Source: Nitrospinaceae bacterium
GTDB lineage: Bacteria > Nitrospinota_A > UBA7883 > JAJDBK01
Direction of reading: 5' to 3'
Assembly: GCA_029261405.1 (NCBI GenBank)
Contig: JAJDBK010000046.1
Span: forward strand, 1 to 64,000
DNA: 64,000 nucleotides
A program made the position numbers and the translations under genes. The notes beneath the pieces were generated by a model. The model worked only from the letters and a program-made list of their open reading frames with translations. It did no database searches and was not told the DNA's origin. Positions 40,494 through 49,611 of the stretch are shown here, in pieces. Positions within the stretch are counted from its first letter, which is position 1. Each line of letters opens with the position of its first letter.

Positions 40494-42830
40494 ATGGAGA
40501 CATCGTATTCCCTTCTCGGTTTGACCGAGCTGACGGATAAACTTGCGCTGAGAGCCAGTACGGTAGAGGGACGTATTGTATCGGCTAGCTCGGTACCGGT
40601 TGATACCTTGGAAGAAGCCGAAAAACTTCTCGATGAAACATCGGCCATGATCGACCTGCTAATTAATCACCCCGAAATCTATATCGATCCTGTGGAGGAT
40701 CTGAGGCCGACAATAACCAAAGCGGTAAAATCGCAATCCCTGACGGGCTCTGAGATATGGCCTTTCGTTTACCTGCTCAACGGCGCTGAAAGGATCATTC
40801 ACGCATTTGCCTCAGCTGGTGTAGGGCCGGGCAGTCCGCTCTTTGTGGACCTGCCGCATATTCAAGGTTTGGCCGACTTGATTGAAGAGTCACTCAACGA
40901 GGAGGGAAGTGTTAAAACCGATGCGACTCCAGCCATCGAAAGGCTTCATCACTCCATCAATTCGTTGAAGAAAAACATTCGTGGTGAAGCCGAGCGGTTG
41001 TTAAGTAGCAAAGAGATCGCTCCCATGTTGCAGGAAAATTACGTTACCGTCCGGGACAATCGATTCGCCATACCGGTTAAGGCGGAACATAAAAACCATA
41101 TCGAAGGCATCATCCACGATTCGTCCAATTCCGGTCAGACTTTTTTTATCGAACCCAAGGAACTGGTTCAGCTAAACAACCGTCTTCGGACTGCGGAGAT
41201 GGAGCTTGAAGATGAAGTAGCCAAACTGCTTCGTTATCTCACAAAATCGATTGCGGACGAGGCGGACCCCCTCGGCGAAATTTATAAGGGCATAATCCGG
41301 CTCGATGTCATATTAGCCCGCGCCAGACTCTCTTCTGATATCAACGGTGTTCGCCCTGTTTTTGGTGATGAGCTTTTTATCAAGTCAGCGTCGAATCCCC
41401 AGTTATTGCTTGAGAACAAGCCGGTAGTAAAAAACGACATTTCGATTCCGGCTGGTAAAAGGGTTCTTATAATTTCAGGCCCCAACGCAGGTGGCAAAAC
41501 TGTGGCGTTAAAGGCTGTTGGCGCGTTGTCGTTGATGTCAAGGTCAGGGCTTTTCATCTGCGCCGATGAAGGATCGGTCATGCCGTTTTACGACAGGGTG
41601 GAAGCGGACATCGGCGACAGCCAGTCTATACATGACGACCTTTCCACCTTCTCGGCGCATGTGGTGAGGATAAACTCGATTCTTAAAAGCGCCGGTAAAG
41701 GATCGCTTGTCCTGCTCGACGAGCTTATGGTCAGCACCGATCCGAAAGAAGGGAGCGCCCTGGCTGTCGCCGCTCTCGACAAACTGGTGTCGTTGGGGGC
41801 GGACGTTATTGTCACAACCCATTTTCATGACTTGAAGATTCTGGCCCAGAGTCAGGATATGTTCCATAACGCCTCCATGGAGTTTGACAAGTTTGAAGGA
41901 CGGCCAACTTACAGAATGATTTCGGGAACGCCGGGATCGAGTTCCGCTATTGAAATGGCTGAACGGCTCGGCATGGATAAAGACCTGCTCGAGGCGGCGA
42001 GAAAATTTCATCAGGGTGGGGACGAGAGGATCGAACGGGCGCTGGCGGAATTGCGCGACCAGCGTATCCTGCTCGAACGGGATCGGGCGGAAGCTCGAAA
42101 AGCAAAAGAGGAATCAGTTCGACTGCGGGAGGAGTTGAACAGGATGAAGGCGGAAATAGAAGAGAGAAACGAAGAGATAAAACGGACCGCAAGACGAAAA
42201 ATATCCGCCGACGTTGCCGTGGCAAGGCAGGAGTTATCCGACCTGGTAAAAGAAGCGAAAGCGGCTAGGGGCGATCAGAAGGCGCTGAAGGAGAAGGTCA
42301 CAGAAGTAGGCAGGATCGCCGAGGAGTCGGCCTGGGCTTCTGCGCCAGATGAGCAGATCAGCCGCAACAATCTGAAACCGGGCGACCAGGTGTATGTGGT
42401 TGCCATGGGAAAAACGGGGCGACTCGAATCTGTTTCGGGCGACAGCAAAGCGGAGGTCTCTTTCGGGGCGATGCGTGTGACAGTCGGTCTCGGCGACATA
42501 GTAGGGGTCGGCAAGGAGAAGAAACCTGGGAAAGTCCGAAGTTCCGAACCGGCCCGTCGTCCCGAACCGATTGTGTCGGACGAATTCATGGAAGAGGTGC
42601 ATCTTCGCGGAATGCGGGCCGAAGAGGCGCTTGATCTGCTGGAGCGATTTTTAGACTCCATGTTACGCAGGGAGGTCGATTCGGTCCGGATCGTACATGG
42701 CAAAGGGACCGGCGTTTTGCGGACAGTTGTACGAGAGCTTCTTTCTTCATCCCCGTATGTAAAAAATTTCCGCCAGGGTGAGGCGCGGGAAGGTGGCGAG
42801 GGGGTTACTATCGCTACGTTGCGTTATTGA
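40494..42830 (+). CDS. mutS2: MutS2 family ATPase/endonuclease
   Basis: 778 residues. MutS core and ATPase domains without the mismatch-recognition domain. Walker A GPNAGGKT (329-336), SSFSAH-like DDLSTFSAHVVRINSIL, Walker B LVLLDELMVSTDPKEGSAL, TTHFHDLKILA; then a coiled coil (about 510-610) and a C-terminal Smr domain (about 695-778: EVHLRGMRAEEALDLLERFLD, VRIVHGKGTGVLR). MutS2 suppresses recombination and rescues collided ribosomes in various bacteria. The usual LDLRG of Smr is EVHLRG here; the HGKGTG loop is intact. Confidence 0.95.
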   Translation: METSYSLLGLTELTDKLALRASTVEGRIVSASSVPVDTLEEAEKLLDETSAMIDLLINHPEIYIDPVEDLRPTITKAVKSQSLTGSEIWPFVYLLNGAERIIHAFASAGVGPGSPLFVDLPHIQGLADLIEESLNEEGSVKTDATPAIERLHHSINSLKKNIRGEAERLLSSKEIAPMLQENYVTVRDNRFAIPVKAEHKNHIEGIIHDSSNSGQTFFIEPKELVQLNNRLRTAEMELEDEVAKLLRYLTKSIADEADPLGEIYKGIIRLDVILARARLSSDINGVRPVFGDELFIKSASNPQLLLENKPVVKNDISIPAGKRVLIISGPNAGGKTVALKAVGALSLMSRSGLFICADEGSVMPFYDRVEADIGDSQSIHDDLSTFSAHVVRINSILKSAGKGSLVLLDELMVSTDPKEGSALAVAALDKLVSLGADVIVTTHFHDLKILAQSQDMFHNASMEFDKFEGRPTYRMISGTPGSSSAIEMAERLGMDKDLLEAARKFHQGGDERIERALAELRDQRILLERDRAEARKAKEESVRLREELNRMKAEIEERNEEIKRTARRKISADVAVARQELSDLVKEAKAARGDQKALKEKVTEVGRIAEESAWASAPDEQISRNNLKPGDQVYVVAMGKTGRLESVSGDSKAEVSFGAMRVTVGLGDIVGVGKEKKPGKVRSSEPARRPEPIVSDEFMEEVHLRGMRAEEALDLLERFLDSMLRREVDSVRIVHGKGTGVLRTVVRELLSSSPYVKNFRQGEAREGGEGVTIATLRY

Positions 42831-42850
42831 TGAAACCGGTTATATAACCG

Positions 42851-42945
42851 TGGCGGAAGATGAAGGGAGTCGAACCCTCCGGAGACTATTACAATCTCCA
42901 CCTGGATTTGAAGTCCAGCCGCGCCACCGGACACGTTCATCTTCC
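42851..42945 (-). tRNA. selC: tRNA-Sec (anticodon UCA)
   Basis: Minus-strand 95-nt selenocysteine tRNA. Acceptor stem of 8 bp GGAAGATG/CATCTTCC, D-arm region GTCCGGTGGCGCGGC, anticodon loop CTTCAAA within CTGGACTTCAAATCCAG (UCA at 42911-42909), long variable arm GGAGATTGTAATAGTCTCC, T-arm GGGTTCGACTCCC, discriminator G and an encoded CCA (42853-42851). The long acceptor-T stack and UCA anticodon are diagnostic. It decodes UGA with SelB. selA, selB and selD are not in the window. Its 5' end is duplicated 210 bases upstream. Confidence 0.96.
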
Positions 42946-43004
42946 GTAAGTCGGTGTGGAATATTATATAGGTTTTGGCCGTAATACGCTTGGTGGCGCG
43001 GATT

Positions 43005-43133
43005 ATCGCCGTGGTCGCACCACCATATCGCCGTGGTCGCACCACCATATCGCCGTGGTCGCACCACCATATCGCCGTGGTCGCACCACCATATCGCTGT
43101 GGTCGCACCACCATATCGCTGTGGTCGCACCAC
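43005..43133 (+). repeat. Six tandem 22-bp hairpin repeats
   Basis: The unit ATCGCCGTGGTCGCACCACC plus AT repeats with exact 22-base period at 43005, 43027, 43049, 43071, 43093 and 43115. Units 5 and 6 have ATCGCT instead of ATCGCC and the sixth is cut off after GTGGTCGCACCAC by the duplicated tRNA end. Each unit contains the perfect inverted repeat GTGGT-CGC-ACCAC. There are no spacers, so it is not a CRISPR array. The same unit occurs near 13949 and 14637. Confidence 0.9.
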
Positions 43134-43159
43134 CCACCGGACACGTTCACCTTCCGTAA
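43134..43159 (-). repeat. Duplicated 5' end of tRNA-Sec
   Basis: 26 bases (CCACCGGACACGTTCACCTT then CCGTAA) match 42924-42949 with one mismatch (C43150 versus T42940), exactly 210 bases away in direct orientation. The matched segment is the first 22 bases of tRNA-Sec plus 4 bases of 5' flank. The rest of the tRNA is not present here, so this copy is a fragment. It directly abuts the last tandem repeat. Confidence 0.85.
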
Positions 43160-43171
43160 TATTATCGCGGT

Positions 43172-45736
43172 TTAAAGACCCAGGAGTTGGTATATCATCT
43201 TCATGTCTACTGACGCACGGAAAGTATCTGCCAGTCTGTCGAGAGCGCCATCCATATCGTAACGAGTAACGATAACGCCTTTTGGCGCCAATCCTTTTCG
43301 CTCACGTAGCTTATCGATAAACCACCGGCGAAACTCGTCCTGATCGAACAGGCCGTGCGGGTACGCGCCCCATGTAGAACCATCGGGCGAGCTTACGCCA
43401 ACTGTCATACCGTCATCCCGGACAACAGCCGGAACGCAGTTACCGATAGTGGTTTCGCCGTGATGGATTTCGTATCCGCCGATAGTCATACCCGATTCAA
43501 GATGTTTTCCTTGCATGCGGACCAGAGCTTTTTCCGGCATGAGAGTTGTCTCGGTATCGAGCAGACCAAGGCCCGGCGTCGATCTATCCTCCGACTCAAT
43601 CCCGTGTGGATCGTTTATACGTTTACCAAGCATCTGGAACCCACCACACAGCCCGATTATCATCGCCGACTTTGAACCCGCAAGCTCAGTGATCTTTTTC
43701 GCCATACCTGTTCGTTCGAGTTCCATAAGGTCGCCGATAACGTTTTTTGATCCGGGTAAAACTACCGCATCGGCATGGTTCAGATCATCCGCCGTTTCTG
43801 CCGAAACCAATTTTACCTCCGGCTCGAAAGAGAGCGAATCAAAATCGGTAAAATTCGATGTGCGTGCCAGGCGGACTACGGCGATAGTCACCGAATCGTT
43901 TTCAGTCGCAGTGGTAAAACCGTGTCTAAGGGATGTGCGATCCTCCTCCGGCATGTTGATCTGTTTCATATAAGGTACAACACCGAGAGTCGGGATACCG
44001 CAATGCCGTCCTGTGTATTCGATGGCGCTATCGAGAAGGCTTTGATCGCCCCTGAACTTGTTTATCAGAAACCCCGACAGAATCGACCTCTCCCATTCCG
44101 CCATTGTCTCTACGCACCCGATAAACGATGCGAAGACTCCACCCCGATCAATATCACCTACAAGGATAGCCCTGGCTCCCGCGTGACGCGCCATCCGCAT
44201 ATTAACGATATCGCTCGCCTTGAGATTGACCTCCGCCGGGGAGCCTGCGCCCTCCATCACGATTATTTCGTGTTTATCGGCCAGCGTGTCGAATGCGGTT
44301 TTTACGATTGCAAAGCCTTTTTCTTTTTTGAATGCGAAGTATTCGGCAACGTTCATGGAGCCTGCGGTTTTACCGAGGATGACAACCTGGGCGCCGGTAT
44401 CGTTTGTCGGTTTCAGCAGGATCGGATTCATCAGCGCAGACGGCTCCAGACGGCACGCCTGCGCCTGAGTTGCCTGCGCCCGTCCGATCTCGTTTCCGTC
44501 GAGGGTGACGTAAGAGTTGAGCGCCATGTTCTGGGACTTAAACGGAGCCACATCGTAACCGTCCTGATACAAAACCCTGCACAAAGCGGCGGTCATGACG
44601 CTTTTACCGGAATCAGAACTTACCCCCTGAAACATTATCGCCGGGGTTTTAGTTCGGCTCTTTTTTATAATCTTTCCATGCATCGCTTCTATCAGGGCCG
44701 CTACCAGCAGTTTATTCTCCGCAGGGGTGCGCACAGCCACACGGAAATATTTTTCGTCGAGACCGGCGAAGTTACCACAGGTGCGGATGGCGATTCTCTT
44801 TTCAAGCAGAGCCGTGGCGAGATGGTTTGCGTCAATGCCAGAACGTTCGATCCGCAATAAAAGGTAGTTCACCTGGCTGTCGAAAATGCGCAGACCGCTT
44901 ATCCGGTCGATATCCTCAACCAGACTATTACGCCACACAGTAACTTTCGCGGTGGTCTCCTGAACATATGTATAATCTTTGATGGCCCTCGTTCCAAAAA
45001 CCTGCGCCAGTGAGTTTACCGACCAGGGTGGCAGGTGGCCCCTGAATTTTTCGATGAGGGATTTTTCCGCTACAGCAAGTCCCAGCCGCAGTCCGGGTGT
45101 GGCGAAAAGTTTTGTAAGGGATATGATGACGATGACGTTCGGTGGGCGTTTATCCGTTATCGAATCGAAATCCTTTATAAAACCTGCAAACGATTCGTCA
45201 ACCACAAATGTAGTATCGATGTTCCGCTCCGCCATCTCCCGTATGACCGTACTCTCCACAGTTTTGCCGGTGGGGTTGTTCGGGTTCCCGATATATACAA
45301 GCTCGCCACCCTTGATCCGTTCCTCAAGTCTATTAACATCAAGGTTGAACCCTGTATCGGCGAGGAGCGGAAAAGATTCCACCACCAGTCCCGCCCTCTC
45401 CGCAGATTGGCGGTAATCGATGTAGGAGGGTTCCGGGATGAGAGCCTTTGCGCAACCGGTAACCGCTGGCGCAAGGAACAGCAATTCCGTCGATCCGTTT
45501 CCGGCTATCACCTGTGCTGGGGGTATGCCTCTCGATTCGGCGAAAGCCTCCACCAATTCCACGCAGAACGGATCGGGGTAGTTTGCCAATGAAGAGACGG
45601 ATGCGCTTATGGTCTGACGAAGCCAGTCCGGGAATCCGAGAGGATTCAGGCTGGCCGAAAAATCGAGGATCTCTCCAACCCGCAATCCTGACGATTTGGT
45701 CAATGAGCGAATGTCACCGCCATGATTAAAACTCAT
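43172..45736 (-). CDS. Fused threonine-phosphate decarboxylase and cobyric acid synthase (CobC-CbiP)
   Basis: 854 residues. Residues 1-350 are a PLP aminotransferase-fold enzyme of the CobD/CobC group (LDFSASLNPLGFPDW, AGNGSTELLFL, GNPNNPTGKTV, PLP lysine in SLTKLFATPGLRLG) that makes aminopropanol phosphate. Residues about 362-854 are cobyric acid synthase: P-loop-like GVSSDSGKSVMTAAL, PFKSQNMALNSY, GDIDRGGVFAS, and a glutamine amidotransferase domain with Cys in GLCGGFQML and the His of YEIHHGE. The two are normally separate proteins at neighbouring pathway steps. Last gene of the B12 operon, overlapping cobT by 4 bases. Confidence 0.93.
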   Translation of the reverse strand: MSFNHGGDIRSLTKSSGLRVGEILDFSASLNPLGFPDWLRQTISASVSSLANYPDPFCVELVEAFAESRGIPPAQVIAGNGSTELLFLAPAVTGCAKALIPEPSYIDYRQSAERAGLVVESFPLLADTGFNLDVNRLEERIKGGELVYIGNPNNPTGKTVESTVIREMAERNIDTTFVVDESFAGFIKDFDSITDKRPPNVIVIISLTKLFATPGLRLGLAVAEKSLIEKFRGHLPPWSVNSLAQVFGTRAIKDYTYVQETTAKVTVWRNSLVEDIDRISGLRIFDSQVNYLLLRIERSGIDANHLATALLEKRIAIRTCGNFAGLDEKYFRVAVRTPAENKLLVAALIEAMHGKIIKKSRTKTPAIMFQGVSSDSGKSVMTAALCRVLYQDGYDVAPFKSQNMALNSYVTLDGNEIGRAQATQAQACRLEPSALMNPILLKPTNDTGAQVVILGKTAGSMNVAEYFAFKKEKGFAIVKTAFDTLADKHEIIVMEGAGSPAEVNLKASDIVNMRMARHAGARAILVGDIDRGGVFASFIGCVETMAEWERSILSGFLINKFRGDQSLLDSAIEYTGRHCGIPTLGVVPYMKQINMPEEDRTSLRHGFTTATENDSVTIAVVRLARTSNFTDFDSLSFEPEVKLVSAETADDLNHADAVVLPGSKNVIGDLMELERTGMAKKITELAGSKSAMIIGLCGGFQMLGKRINDPHGIESEDRSTPGLGLLDTETTLMPEKALVRMQGKHLESGMTIGGYEIHHGETTIGNCVPAVVRDDGMTVGVSSPDGSTWGAYPHGLFDQDEFRRWFIDKLRERKGLAPKGVIVTRYDMDGALDRLADTFRASVDMKMIYQLLGL

Positions 45737-46791
45737 TTATCGGCGCTGGACACAGCCGCCTCCTCGAAGGTGGCCACCTCCGTCAATACCGCCACCGCCG
45801 CGTCCACCACGAGCATCGCCAAGGCTGAACCTGTTCCTTCACCTAACCGCATGTTCATATCGAGGAGAGGTTTTTTGCCGAGGGTTTCTAGCATTGCGGT
45901 ATGTCCAGGCTCCACGCTCAAGTGTGATGCGATCATATAATCGAGCGATTGTGGCGCGATGGTTTTTGCGATCAGGGCGGCGGCGGTGGAAATAAATCCG
46001 TCTATGAGCACAGGTTTTTTAAGTGATGCGGCGCCAAGGATCAACCCTGCGATTCCGCCTATCTCAAACCCACCGACTTTGGCCAAAATATCAACACCAT
46101 CGTTTTTGTCAGGTCTGTTGACATCGAGAATATTTTTGATGACCCCGATTTTCTTCTTTAGCTGGTCGTCGTCAAGACCTGTTCCCCTGCCGGTAACGGT
46201 GGCCGGATTTTCACCCGTTATGGTAGCAATAATCGCGCTACTGGGGGTGGTGTTGCCGATCCCCATATCACCTGTGCCAAAGATGTCCGTGTCGTTGGCA
46301 AGCTCCTGCGCCACTTTAATACCAGCTGTAATGGAGCGGATGGCGTCGTCACGCGACATCGCCGGGCCTTTTGCTATGTTGGCCGTTCCCATCCCGATTT
46401 TTCTGTTCATTATTTTTCCGTCGAGAGTTTTTAAGTCTGCGTTCACCCCCATATCGACCACCACCACACGAGCGCCCGACAATCCTGCGATTGCGTTTAC
46501 ACCAGCGCCACCGTTGACGAAATTAAAAATCATCTGGGGAGTCACCTCCGCCGGAAAGAGACTCACGCCTTCCGTAGTTACACCATGATCGCCCGCCATC
46601 GTAACCACCGTCTTGCGCGAAACAGGGGGGGGAGACTGGCCGGTCATGCCGGCTAGATCTACGGCCAGGTCCATCAACCTGCCGAGCGCCCAGTGCGGCA
46701 TCGTAAGTTTATCGAGCCTCGCCTTCGCCTTCTCACGGGCGTTTTGATCTGACGCTACTATCTGTGCAACAGTCTTTTCCAATAGATTCAT
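45733..46791 (-). CDS. cobT: Nicotinate-nucleotide:dimethylbenzimidazole phosphoribosyltransferase
   Basis: 352 residues from ATG 46791, chosen for the GGGAG ribosome site 6 bases upstream and normal length; the frame runs 24 codons further into the cobO gene end. It activates the lower-ligand base as alpha-ribazole phosphate. Typical motifs: MTMAGDHGV-like VTMAGDHGVTTEGVS, FVNGGAGVNAIA, GDMGIGNTTPSSAI and the catalytic-Glu segment MRLGEGTGSALAM near the C-terminus. No bza or bluB gene for the base is seen. Confidence 0.95.
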   Translation of the reverse strand: MNLLEKTVAQIVASDQNAREKAKARLDKLTMPHWALGRLMDLAVDLAGMTGQSPPPVSRKTVVTMAGDHGVTTEGVSLFPAEVTPQMIFNFVNGGAGVNAIAGLSGARVVVVDMGVNADLKTLDGKIMNRKIGMGTANIAKGPAMSRDDAIRSITAGIKVAQELANDTDIFGTGDMGIGNTTPSSAIIATITGENPATVTGRGTGLDDDQLKKKIGVIKNILDVNRPDKNDGVDILAKVGGFEIGGIAGLILGAASLKKPVLIDGFISTAAALIAKTIAPQSLDYMIASHLSVEPGHTAMLETLGKKPLLDMNMRLGEGTGSALAMLVVDAAVAVLTEVATFEEAAVSSADK

Positions 46792-46805
46792 GAATTCTCC
46801 CTTTG

Positions 46806-47363
46806 TTAGTAGTCCATACATTTCTGAGCCGAAATCCCTGCTTTCATCGGGTGTTTTATACACTCCATGCTCGTTACCATGTCCGCTTTTTCTATCAGCC
46901 GTTCCGGCGCCCCGCGACCTGTCAGAATCAGGTGGGTGGTTTTGGGGCGCAGGTCGATGAGCCGTTCTACACTTTCGACATCCACGAGGTTCGCTTTTAA
47001 CGCATAAAGAATTTCATCGAGTACAACTACCGCGTAGTCTCCCGATCTCAATGCGGTTTCAGCCAACTCCATCCCCTCAAGAGCGCATCTCACATGCTCT
47101 TCGTGCGGGGTATCGGGCAACCATGTGAATCCCTTGCCGGTCATGACGATATCAAGGTCGGGCGCAAGTCTCTCCGACATGACGTGTTCACCACAGTTGG
47201 TTGTTCCTTTGATAAACTGGATCACCTTACACTTGCCACCGTGTCCCATCGCGCGCAATGTCACTCCCAAAGCCGCAGAAGTTTTTCCCTTACCATCGCC
47301 TGTAAAAATTGCCGTGATCCCGATAAAATCAGGCACGGGACATCTCCAGTTTTTTAAACTCAT
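46806..47363 (-). CDS. cobO: Corrinoid adenosyltransferase, CobO/BtuR type
   Basis: 185 residues. Transfers the adenosyl group of ATP to Co(I) of the corrinoid. The P-loop variant GDGKGKTSAALG is near residue 23, with VIQFIKGT, VVLDEILYAL and LILTGRGAPERLIEKADMVT typical of the CobA/CobO/BtuR family. It overlaps the preceding cbiJ end by 35 bases if this ATG is used; a start a few codons later (PVPDFIGITA) has no ATG, so the overlap is accepted. Confidence 0.95.
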   Translation of the reverse strand: MSLKNWRCPVPDFIGITAIFTGDGKGKTSAALGVTLRAMGHGGKCKVIQFIKGTTNCGEHVMSERLAPDLDIVMTGKGFTWLPDTPHEEHVRCALEGMELAETALRSGDYAVVVLDEILYALKANLVDVESVERLIDLRPKTTHLILTGRGAPERLIEKADMVTSMECIKHPMKAGISAQKCMDY

Positions 47364-48099
47364 TGATCAGACCATCAATGGTCTCGAACAGCCCTGCGCC
47401 TTTATCCACAGGGCTTCTGACGACAATCAGTTCACAACCGGCCTCTTTCGCGGCTTCGACCTTCTCCCCTACCCCTCCGGCTTTACCGCTCTCCTTGGTG
47501 ACAATAACGCCTATGTCGTACTGTTTGATCTGCTCAAGATTATCGTCAACGGAGAAGGGGCCACGCCTGGCAATGACGAGGGAAGTGTCGAGTCCCGCCT
47601 CTCTGCAAGCGGATATCGACGGTCCGTAATCAAGAACCCTGGCTATCAATGGCGTTCCTGTCTCTCTGGACCACCAGGCGTAAGGTTCAAGAACTTTCGA
47701 ACCGGTGGTGGTCAGGACCGGCCTGCCGAACGAGAAGGCCAACTTCGCCGCCCCCTCATGATCGTCAGCCCAATGGATCTTGTCGCAATCGTAGTCGAGC
47801 CTCGGCCTGATAAATGTAAGATAAGGAATGGTCAGTTCCTCTGCGGCTTTCCTGGCGTTTTCACGAACTATGGTAGCGAAAGGGTGTGTTACATCTATTA
47901 CAGCCACGACTCCGTTATCACGGATCAGAGTCACCAGCTCGTCATATTGCAGTCTGCCAGACCTTCTTCTTATCGACGGGTGAGAGCCTGTGGCAAGTTC
48001 AATTTCTGTGGCGGTGGAAACCAGTACCGCATATCCAAGGGTAGCAATTCGTTCGGCCACTTCGGCGGTATGGCTCGTTCCCCCAAGCAGAAGGATCAT
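47329..48099 (-). CDS. cbiJ: Cobalt-precorrin-6A reductase
   Basis: 256 residues. NAD(P)H-dependent reduction of the corrin ring. N-terminal MILLLGGTSHTAEVAERIA nucleotide-like site, DVTHPFATIVRENARKAAE, YLTFIRP, VLTTTGSKVLEPY and VTKESGKAGGVGEKVEAAKEAG match CbiJ/CobK. ATGA overlap with cbiH. Confidence 0.93.
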   Translation of the reverse strand: MILLLGGTSHTAEVAERIATLGYAVLVSTATEIELATGSHPSIRRRSGRLQYDELVTLIRDNGVVAVIDVTHPFATIVRENARKAAEELTIPYLTFIRPRLDYDCDKIHWADDHEGAAKLAFSFGRPVLTTTGSKVLEPYAWWSRETGTPLIARVLDYGPSISACREAGLDTSLVIARRGPFSVDDNLEQIKQYDIGVIVTKESGKAGGVGEKVEAAKEAGCELIVVRSPVDKGAGLFETIDGLINEFKKLEMSRA

Positions 48100-48839
48100 A
48101 TAACATAACCCCTCGGATTTACTACCAGGCCGTTTATAACCTTCGTGTCGCTGTTGCCGATAATAACGGTGGTGCGCATGGCTATTTCCTCTTCGAGAAA
48201 CCGATCCAGCGTGGTGATAACTTTCCGTTCTTCATCAAGGCCGATAGAGTCGCATATGCCAACCGGTGTCGAACCGTCCCGGTATTTCAGAAAGATTTCA
48301 GCCGCCTCGGCAAGCTGAGCTACCCGTTTTTTGCTTTTTGGATTGTAGAGCGCCACCACAAGGTCGGCTACCGCCACAGCCTCAAGCCGCTTTTTTATCA
48401 TCTCCCACGGGACAAGAAGATCGCTTAAACTTATGGCGGCAAAATCGAGAGCCAGTGGCGCTCCCAACAATGCGCCCGCTGAACTGGCCGCTGTAACTCC
48501 GGGTACGAACTCCATTGGAACGTTAAAACCGAGGCTCTCGTTAAGCTCAATTGCTAAACCCGCCATGCCGTATATACCCGCGTCACCGCTTGAGATCAAC
48601 GCCACGTCGGCGCCATCCGCGGCGCGTTGCAGGGCCGCCTTCACCCGTTCAACCTCCCCGGTCATGCCGGATGAGACGAGCTCTTTACCTGTAGTCAAGT
48701 CTTCAACAAGAGCGAGGTATTTTGTATACCCGGCCACAACAGAACATTTTTCTATTACCATCTCAGCGCGTCTTGTCCGGTCCACGGAGCCACCCGGCCC
48801 TATACCAACAACGTACAGTTTTCCGGTTTTGTTCGTCAT
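48096..48839 (-). CDS. cbiH: Precorrin-3B C17-methyltransferase
   Basis: 247 residues, tetrapyrrole methylase fold. SAM-binding GIGPGGSVDRTRRA, VAGYTKYLALV, SSGDAGIYGMAGL and the LGAPLALDFAAISLSDLLVPW segment are typical for CbiH/CobJ, which performs C17 methylation and ring contraction. In this operon it works next to CbiG, which opens the delta-lactone in the anaerobic route. Four-base overlaps with cbiG upstream and cbiJ downstream. Confidence 0.94.
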   Translation of the reverse strand: MTNKTGKLYVVGIGPGGSVDRTRRAEMVIEKCSVVAGYTKYLALVEDLTTGKELVSSGMTGEVERVKAALQRAADGADVALISSGDAGIYGMAGLAIELNESLGFNVPMEFVPGVTAASSAGALLGAPLALDFAAISLSDLLVPWEMIKKRLEAVAVADLVVALYNPKSKKRVAQLAEAAEIFLKYRDGSTPVGICDSIGLDEERKVITTLDRFLEEEIAMRTTVIIGNSDTKVINGLVVNPRGYVI

Positions 48840-49609
48840 ACTATCCTCTCTTTTGCGATAGCCACTGTCACGCCATCGTATTTCCGTTTTGCAAGAATCA
48901 GTTCAGTCCGTTTCCCCGCCAACAGGGCGGAAGGCTCCGCTACAGCCGGCAGTCCCACTTTTCTCTTTACGAACTCCGACTCCTCAAACGAATAGCAGGT
49001 GTTCCGAACCTCGTCGGATGAAACAAACCTTACAGGCGCACCGAGAGTTTTGGCGGCGGCCAGAAGTCCTTCCTCGTCGGATTTGATATCAACACTGGCT
49101 ATCATGCGCACGTGTTCGATCTTTTCACCCGCTTCGGCAAGCGCTTTGTTAATCGAGTCGATTATCGATTCCTTATCTTTTCCCCTCTTGAGGCCAACGC
49201 CTACTATCAGGTTTTTTACAGCTTCAGTTGTAGCGCTTATCACCGGCTCTGCGAAGATAGCGTTTCCGACAGCGAAGGCCAGATCGTTGGCGCCTCCTTC
49301 ATGACCGCTTAACAGACTTATGGCGTGTCGTCCACCAACATCAACCACAACCACAGCCGGATCGGTCTTTTTAGATTTTATGACGGTCGATAAAGCGCGG
49401 ACCACCGCACCGCACGGGGCCACATAGACAATACCACCGTAGTCGTTGAATATTTTTCTCGTCAGTTCCACAACGCTTGCAAACCGGAAACACGCAAGGT
49501 CGGTCTCCGCCGATTCGTGAATGTAGATATCCGCTGTGGCAAAACTGTTTTTCAGCCCTCCAATTACCTTCGCGCCCTCTTTCGACAATGTTATTAACGC
49601 AAGTTTCAA
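48836..49609 (-). CDS. cbiG: Cobalt-precorrin-5A hydrolase CbiG
   Basis: 257 residues from TTG 49609 (LKLALITLSKEGAKV), chosen because it follows the cbiF stop by two bases and has a GGGAG ribosome site; the frame is open further upstream inside cbiF without CbiG-like sequence. N-terminal domain with YVAPCGAVVRAL, VVVDVGGRHAISLLSGHEGGAN, and C-terminal GVGLKRGKDKESI and VRFVSSDEV. CbiG is specific to the anaerobic pathway (release of acetaldehyde), which sets the oxygen-independent route for this operon. Confidence 0.93.
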   Translation of the reverse strand: MKLALITLSKEGAKVIGGLKNSFATADIYIHESAETDLACFRFASVVELTRKIFNDYGGIVYVAPCGAVVRALSTVIKSKKTDPAVVVVDVGGRHAISLLSGHEGGANDLAFAVGNAIFAEPVISATTEAVKNLIVGVGLKRGKDKESIIDSINKALAEAGEKIEHVRMIASVDIKSDEEGLLAAAKTLGAPVRFVSSDEVRNTCYSFEESEFVKRKVGLPAVAEPSALLAGKRTELILAKRKYDGVTVAIAKERIV

Positions 49610-49611
49610 TC

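Noticed and set aside
43005-43133. Possible CRISPR array at the 22-bp repeats
   Set aside because: Repeats are back to back with no unique spacers, the unit is only 22 bases and no cas genes are present.
43775-44860. 361-codon plus-strand frame inside the cobC-cbiP gene
   Set aside because: Antisense shadow of a gene with clear motifs on the other strand; no ribosome site or domain.
47125-48108. 327-codon plus-strand frame over cobO and cbiJ
   Set aside because: Opposite to two recognisable B12 genes in a continuous operon; product looks random.
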